Source of the DNA: CAVZLD01 sp964522605
Lineage (GTDB): Bacteria; Planctomycetota; Planctomycetia; Pirellulales; Pirellulaceae
Assembly: GCA_964522605.1 (NCBI GenBank)
Contig: CAZFWV010000043.1
Span: 1-31,861, forward strand
Length of the DNA stretch: 31,861 nt
Direction: 5' to 3'
Shown here in pieces: positions 26,001 through 31,861 of the stretch (positions are counted from its first letter, which is position 1; every line of letters begins with the position of its first letter). The position numbers were made by a program, and so were the translations under genes. Under the pieces are notes generated by a model that worked only from the letters and a program-made list of their open reading frames with translations, ran no database searches and had not been told where the DNA came from.

Positions 26001-29000
26001 GCTGGGTGGCATTGTGAGATTCGACCGCGACGGGAACGTCCTTGCGGCCGACAACACGACGACACCGGTCGAAGATCGCGTCCTGTTTGTTGGATTGGAC
26101 GCCGGATTCACCATGGCAGGCGTCGGCGGATTCGGCTTGAAGATGGCCTTTTCCGAACTCGGGCCGCTGGGCGTGATGCTGACGGCCTCCACGCCGACGG
26201 GAATTCTGCTGGAGCCGACTTCCGGCCTGTCGATTAACGACTTCGTGGCAGGTGTCGAATTCTTCGAGTCGCTGCCGGTGCTGACCGAGCCTCAGCAGTT
26301 GCGCGACGCGTCCCTGGAACCGGTTGCCGAGATCGACTCGGATTTGTGGCTGGCCTCGGTCAAGGACCAGGTCGTGGATCAATACCTGGCGATTCAGTCC
26401 AATCCGAACCGAGCGGGCTTTCTGGCGGCGTTCACCGAGCCGATGACGATTACCGCCGGCGCCAAGATCTACTCGCAGTACACATCGCAGTATGCGTTCA
26501 ATGGTCAGGTCGAGTTGCGACTGAGCACGGATGGCAAGTTCCTCGCAACGGGCAAACTCAACTTCTTCGACGGCGCATTGAGTACGGACGCGAAGTTGTA
26601 TGCCAACCTGTCGGAAATCGCCAAGGGAAACGCATCCGTCCTGCTCCTCGCCGACATCCCTGATGAGTTTCGCTTCCTGGTAATTGAGGGCAAGTTCCAG
26701 ATGCAATTCCAGGATGGCGACGGCCAGTCGATGGAGTTCGACTTCGCCGACCCGGACGACACGTCTCTGCCGGTGGCCAATCTGGCAAAACCGGCAGACG
26801 GTTCGACCGTCGGCTTGGAAACGTTTCGCGGCCGCGGTTACGTGGACGTGAGCTACTTCGCCAAGAATGGGCGCACGATCGACAGCGATAGCGTCATGGA
26901 TACCGACGATGAGTTCAGTCTGCGCTTGTCCGACAGGACGCTGCTTCGCCTCGACAATACGCCCACATTGCTCTCCGACGCGGATGCGAATCCAGCCACC
27001 TACCGCTATCAGTACTCCCTTCCGTCGGGCGCGGAACTTGTCCCTGGCGAAGTCGAAATTGAGTTTTTTGACGGCAGCTTTGCCGACAGCGATATGCAAA
27101 CGAACGAAGCCGAAATGGAATCCTTCCATCTGGGAGTGCCGGCGGCCGAACTGTCGTTCCCAGCCGACGGCAACCCGATCGACCTGCGTGCGCTGAATTC
27201 TGCCGGCTCCATCACGGTGCGATTCCGGACGACACCGGGGGCAACCCTTGACCTAAATTCCCTGCTGGACAGCGCGGCGGAAATCGAACTGAGCGGCGCT
27301 GCGGCGCAAAATGTGATTCTCAACGGCGCTCCAACTCAGATCGACGACTCGGCCCTGTTCCAATACGCCTTCACGGGAACTTTCAGCACCGGCCCCGTAC
27401 AGGTCACCTACCTACGGGACAGCTTTGCCGAAATCGACGCAGTAGACGAGGTCGTAAACCCCAGCGTCGAGACGGAGCAATCGTTCCTGATCGTCGGACC
27501 GACGGCTCAGCTGCTGGACCACAGCGTCGATGTCGTGTTGCTCAACGAGCGCGGCTACCTGGAAGTGCGATTCGACGCCAGCTTCGGCGCAACGCTTGTC
27601 GCGTCCTCGCTGACCGACCCGGACGCCGAATTCACACTCAGTGGATCGGCCGCCCATGGAATCACGGTCAACGGCGTGCCAACCAACCCGAGCGGCGACG
27701 GCGTGACGTGGCGTTACACGTTCGAGGGCCAATTCCAGCCGGGCGAAGTGAAACTGGACTTCGCAGCTGCCGCCTGGCGCGACACGCTGGATGCCGTGGT
27801 CTTGGACAACATCGCCGAAAGCGAGACGCTGACCATATTGGGGCCGACGATCGAACTGATTTCGCCACAGGCAGGCGTAGCCGGTGTCGGGCTGCTGAAT
27901 CAGAACCAGTACCTCGACGTGAAGTTCCGGCCCACGTGGGGCAACAACCTGGACGAAAGCACCGTCCTGGACAGCGCACCGGAAATCAGTCTATCGGGCA
28001 GTGGCGTCTCCGCAGACGTCCCCGTGGAAGTGCAAGGTGCACCCGAACCGCTCGGAGAGGGAGTCTATCGCTACAGATTCTCGGATGATCTCCATTTCCA
28101 GCCGGGTGAATTGCGGATTGAGTTTGCTGCCGGCGCCGTCGAGGATCAGGCCGGATACGCTTCTCTGGGGCAGACCCAGGTCGTCACACTCGTCGCGTTG
28201 ACCGCCGGCTTGGCCTACCCTGTTGCCGGCTCGCGGGTGTCGTCCAGCGAAATCAACGACGACTCACGTCGCTACCTGGATGTCAAGTTTGCCGATCCGT
28301 TGGGTGTGGGTCTCAATGAGGCCAGCATTACCGATCCGGATCCGGAGATCGAGGTCTGGGCGAAGGACGACAACGGGGACGACTTCCAGATCAGCGTCAC
28401 TGGCGTATCCATGGAGGACGGTTTGTATCGGTACGCACTTGAGAACGACCTGCCCACCGGACGGGTGACCGTGAAGTACTTGGCCGGATCTTGGGCCGAC
28501 AATGCCGGCAACCTCGGCAGCGGCAGTGAGCAGTCCTTCCTGGTNNNNNNNNNNNNNNNNNNNNNNNNNNNNNNNNNNNNNNNNNNNNNNNNNNNNNNNN
28601 NNNNNNNNNNNNNNNNNNNNNNNNNNNNNNNNNNNNNNNNNNNNTGCAATTCGATGCAAAGGCTCATATCACGGTCAATACGACGGAGGAAGATCAATCG
28701 GTAGAAATCCCGGACGACATGGTCGAATACCTGCCGCCAATGACACAGGCTTCCCTCGTCGCCGACCCGAACGGACAGACATACGTCATCCCGGCCGGTG
28801 CGCCGCATCGCGACGGCACTACCGGAGACCCAGGTGCCTACGTCGTGCTGGGTGTGGAGGGCAACCTGACGATTGCGGACACGTTTCAGATGAGCGGCGA
28901 CTTCTGGGTCGAGGTCAGCGAGGAGCAGTTCTTGCTGGATGCCGAAGCCAGCCTGCTGCTCGGGTCGTTCGGGGAGTTGTCGGCAGCTGGCAACCTGATC

Positions 29001-31861
29001 GTCGACAGCTCGGGCGTGCGCGCCCGCGTTGCAGTCGAAGGCAACTTGGGAAAGCAAGGCATCTGGACGATCGAGTGCGGCGGCCTGTTGGAGGTGAATA
29101 CAACCGACGAGGTGTGGACGGTCCAGGATCCCGAGGATGGAACCGTGTCCGTTGCTGCCAACTCGCTCCGAGTGGACGTTCACGGCGAACTGGATCTACT
29201 GTCGATACTCACCCTCTCGGGGAGTGCCACGATCGAAATGGCCGGAGACGCGTTCCGCATGGAGGTCGACATGGGCGTGGACTTCTTTGGGATCGGCTGG
29301 CTGGACGCCAACGGGTCCTTCAACAGTGAAGGCGAGTATTCGATCGACGTCGCCGGTGGCGTCAACCTGGGTGTCGCGGGATGCGGGTTGTTCGGCAGTG
29401 GCTCGCTGGAGATCTCCTACGAGGATAACAATGGCACCGCTCTGGGCGGCAACGGGAACTATGTGCTGGATGTGAACGGGGGTTTCAATGTCCGCGTCGA
29501 GTTATTTCATGTCACGCTGGCGGGCGCTGGCGTGAAGCTTGATTACGACGGGGACACGGGGCGAATGAGTGCCACGGCCAAAGTGAAATTCATCTTATGG
29601 AGCAAGAGCTATACCTTCTACGTTGGCTACATGAAGACTCCGCCCCCAGCGAACCTGGCGAGCAATGACGATGGCACGCTCTACCTGAATCTGGGTGACG
29701 AACGTGCCTCCCTCCGCACACGCAATCCCAACGAGATCGACGAGGCGTTTACCGTCGAATATCGTGGTTGGAGCGCAGAAGAAGGGCACACCGTTCGTGT
29801 CCACGCCTTTGGCACCTGGGAAGAACACCATGGCGTGACGAACATCATCGCCGATGGAGGCAGCGGCATCGACACGATCCGGATCAAGTCCAATGAGCCG
29901 ATGCCCGTGCCCGTGGTGATCCACGGCGGTGACGGCGACGACTTTTTCGAAATCTCGGCTCTCGCGTCGCAAGTCGAGGTCGACGGAGGGCTGGGAGACG
30001 ACCGGCTGGACGTCGTGGGAGATGACTCGTCGCAGGACCTTCGTTTGACGTTGGATGCCGAAAACTCTCCCTGGGTCAGATTACATTCCGGGGACTCGAT
30101 CGTATCGGAAGTGAAGCTGGCGAGCGTGAGGACCGTCAGCCTCTCCGGCGGTGACGGCGCAGACAGCTTCTCCGTGAGCGGCGAACTCGATCTGGCCGGT
30201 GTGAAGGGCGTCGTCGTGGATCTGGGTAGCGCCGATGGCGATCTCGATGAGGTACGGCTGGCCCTCAACGATGCCGACGCGTTCGAGCTTGTGCCCTTCG
30301 ACGTCGGGTTTCAGGGTGTCTGGGAGAATCATTTCACGTTCGACGTGGTGGGAAGCCAGATCTCGGACGGGGACAAATTGGAGCTCGACTCCTGGACTGG
30401 GAACAACCAGGTCGCAGTCTACGTTGATCCGGCGAACAGCTTCGCAGCCGCCTCGGCAAGTGATCCATATTTCCTGACGACGGAAGGCAGCCCAGTCGGG
30501 CTGGCCTACACCTTCCACGACGTTGACAACCTCACGCAAATTGATGCCCTGATCGTCGATACCGCGGAGGACGAAAACGACGGGATCTTCGTTCCGGGTG
30601 ACCTTTCTTTGCGTGAGGCAATTGCGCGGACCAACACGGACGGGGATAGCACTGCCAACACGATCTTCTTTGCGCCCCACCTGGCAGGCAGCACGATCAC
30701 ACTNNNNNNNNNNNNNNNNNNNNNNNNNNNNNNNNNNNNNNNNNNNNNNNNNNNNNNNNNNNNNNNNNNNNNNNNNNNNNNNNNNNNNNNNNNNNNNNNN
30801 NNNCTTCTCTGTCAACGACGAAAATCCCAACACGACAATCGACGTCCGCATCAGCTCGTTATCACTGGTGGGAAATGGTGCAGCCGGGGGAAATGGCGGT
30901 GGAATTTTCAATCGAGAGAACCTCTTCCTCCAAGACTGCGATCTCGTGAGTCATTGGTCTTATGGCGACGGTGGTGCCATCTACAGTGACGGGAGCCTCA
31001 CCCTGGTCGATTCCAGGATCGTCGCGAGCAGAGCGGACTACAACGATAACAATACGGGAAGTGGTGGCGCGATCTTCAGCGCCGGCCCCCTCACGGTCGT
31101 GGGCTCGACGATTGAAGGCAGTTGGGCGGGGGTGCACGGTGGCGGCGTTTTTCTTGGCTCGGGCGCCGTCGGGAATGTGGTGAACTCAACGATCTCCAGG
31201 AATTCCGCAGACGGCGCTGGGGGTGGAATCTTTAGCGCGGGCACTCTTTACGTGGACACGTCGACCATCTCCAAGAATACAGCCGATGTCAACAACAGCA
31301 ATGGTGAGCACGGCGGCGGGATCTATTCTACCGGCAACCTCACGGTCGTTTCCTCGAAGATCATTGACAATCGCAGCAACGGTGATGTCGGGGGAATCCT
31401 GACCGCATCCAACAGCACAGCGACCGTGCGCTACTCAACGATCTCCGGGAATTCCGCAGACGGCCACGGCGGCGGGATTCTGAACCGAGGTACGCTGTCC
31501 GTGGTCGATTCGATCATTCGCGACAATGTGGCTGACGCCAATCACAATGCCAGTGGAAACGGCGGCGGGATCTATAACTCGGGCATCCTCTCGATCGAGA
31601 ACGCGACGATCTCCGGCAATCGCGCGTACGAATACGGGGGCGGAATCGTCAACGGGGCAACGCTTGAGGTGCTCAGCTCGACGATCTCCGACAATTTCGC
31701 TTCCTACTATGGCGGTGGAATCTACAACTCCTCCGGTGGCTCGGCGAAGATCCACAACTCGACACTCGCCGACAATGCCTGCGGATACTCCGGCGGCGCA
31801 ATCCTCAACTGGGGCGGCAGACTGACCGTGGTCAGTTCGACGATCGCCAACAACACCGCGG
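23092..31861 (+). CDS. giant secreted multi-module surface protein (partial, open at right edge)
   Basis: One gene, at least 2,900 codons, interrupted by three N gaps. ATG 23092 has AAGGA 7 bases upstream. The N-terminus is basic and carries MEWLEGRLMLAAD, the L-E-x-R-x-L-x-A-A-D signature found at the start of large exported planctomycete proteins. Order of regions: a passenger-type GMLSPGNSPGIIEIAGDL domain (about 23320-23790); beta-rich repeats with DVAFVGLDGLDIDGSV; a first 116-residue module (24588-24930); a long beta-rich stretch; five more modules (26766-28544); further beta-rich sequence (28645-29860); RTX-like GGDGDDFF and GGLGDDRLD motifs (29926-30160); a CSLREA-type DLSLREAIARTN (about 30600-30640); and a right-handed beta-helix to the edge. 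The reading frame differs on the two sides of gaps two and three, so the 100-N lengths are artificial and automatic calling would split it. A surface adhesin or matrix protein is likely. Confidence 0.88.
24588..24930 (+). other. 116-residue module, copy 1
   Basis: Isolated first copy of the module that later occurs five times in tandem: VLNRRRYVDVTYFAP, then ILDPDPEFALTGEG, FRYFL, and PGTVEVHFLEQSW. It lies in the same giant gene. Confidence 0.8.
25428..25527. other. assembly gap (100 N)
   Basis: This run of N lies inside the giant gene. The frame is the same on both sides when 100 is assumed, but the true length is unknown. Confidence 0.98.
26766..28544 (+). other. five tandem modules of about 116 residues, copies 2-6
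   Basis: Module starts lie near 26766, 27149, 27502, 27847 and 28201, a spacing of about 345-385 bp. Each has the pattern [RSQ]-x-Y/I-[VLT]-[DEV]-V-x-[FY], then D-x-x-x-E-[FI]-x-L-S-G, then a tyrosine-containing strand (YRYQY, FQYAF, WRYTF, YRYRF, YRYAL), then (P/T)G-x-[VL]-x-[VLI]-x-[FY] and an acidic end. This is an Ig-like, all-beta pattern by eye. Copy 6 runs into the gap at 28545. Confidence 0.82.
28545..28644. other. assembly gap (100 N)
   Basis: This gap directly follows the sixth module. The coding frame after the gap (QFDAKAHITVNTTEED, from 28647) is shifted relative to that before it, so the real length is not 100 or sequence is missing. Confidence 0.98.
29926..30160 (+). other. 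RTX-like glycine/aspartate-rich segment
   Basis: VVIHGGDGDDFFEIS, VEVDGGLGDDRLDVV and LSGGDGADSFSVSG are degenerate nonapeptide-type calcium-binding motifs of hemolysin-type repeats. They sit between the beta-rich part and the CSLREA-type segment of the giant protein. Confidence 0.7.
30704..30803. other. assembly gap (100 N)
   Basis: This gap lies just after the CSLREA-type segment (FFAPHLAGSTIT). The frame changes across it. By comparison with similar proteins, the missing part would be the first turns of the beta-helix. Confidence 0.98.
30805..31861 (+). other. right-handed beta-helix coding segment, no stop to window end
   Basis: Frame 30805 is open for 352 codons with no stop and reads as repeated turns: GGGIFNRENLFLQDCDLVSH, GGAIYSDGSLTLVDSRI, GGGIFSAGTLYVDTSTISKN, GGGIYNSGILSIENATISGN and others. 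Turns centre on GGGI-[YFL]-N-x-G-x-L-x-V-x-x-S-T-I-S-x-N, the parallel beta-helix pattern of pectate-lyase-like and Pmp-like proteins. It continues the giant gene and contains no ATG in frame, so a start-dependent gene caller would miss it. Confidence 0.88.

Noticed and set aside
25996..27129. Minus-strand open frame of 377 codons inside the giant gene
   Set aside because: It is a shadow produced by the GC-rich codon pattern; there is no ribosome-binding site or known domain, while the plus strand encodes clear modules.
28645..28704. Apparent C-terminal end of the giant protein after the second gap
   Set aside because: The stop arises only because the 100-N placeholder puts the frame out; the correct frame continues through 28719.
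28272..29183. Minus-strand open frame of 303 codons
   Set aside because: It passes through an N gap and is antisense to the giant protein.

Overview
The window looks like chromosome from a planctomycete (Planctomycetota, probably Pirellulales-like); this assignment is inference from gene content. The evidence is a giant exported protein beginning with the planctomycete L-E-x-R-x-L-x-A-A-D signature, many secreted carbohydrate-active enzymes without SusC/SusD partners, a monohaem protein of a type I recall from planctomycetes, and intergenic spaces packed with palindromic repeats. Four runs of exactly 100 N (3992-4091, 25428-25527, 28545-28644, 30704-30803) are scaffold gaps of unknown true length.

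Layout. 296-3534 (minus): a PilT-type retraction ATPase followed by an ABC-2 exporter (ATPase and permease overlapping by ATGA). 3535-4226: a palindrome and a 37-bp tandem array broken by a gap. 4227-4859 (minus): a NodB polysaccharide deacetylase. 5270-8633 (minus): a secreted CE15-type glucuronoyl esterase followed by a secreted GH78-type alpha-L-rhamnosidase, probably one operon acting on a uronate- and rhamnose-containing glycan. 9041-9113: tRNA-Arg(CCT) with a strong terminator. 9251-15715 (plus): a UroD-like methyltransferase-family protein, a secreted caspase-fold (C25/gingipain-like) candidate protease, a Tat-exported double alpha/beta hydrolase related to acetyl xylan esterases, and a secreted five-bladed-propeller glycoside hydrolase-like protein, each separated by repeat-rich spacers. 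16310-19727 (minus): a tightly packed set of a Tat-exported sugar isomerase-like TIM barrel, a lipoprotein-type protein-L-isoaspartate methyltransferase, a membrane-anchored alpha/beta hydrolase and a HAD phosphatase. 20154-22523 (plus): a monohaem CxxCH protein, a YedF-like DsrE protein and a GNAT acetyltransferase. 23092 to the right edge (plus): one giant secreted protein, open at the window end, with a passenger-like N-terminus, at least six tandem modules of about 116 residues, RTX-like glycine/aspartate motifs, a CSLREA-type segment and a right-handed beta-helix.

How it fits together: much of the window is devoted to the cell exterior (glycan breakdown, surface adhesion or display, export), with little core metabolism apart from the tRNA. 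The most distinctive feature is the density of different palindromic repeat families: most intergenic spaces over 100 bp hold at least one, two spacers share a composite element of about 300 bp, and one conserved gene has apparently had its 3' end rewritten by a repeat. No transposase or RAYT gene is visible here. I see no convincing phage, CRISPR or defence system.
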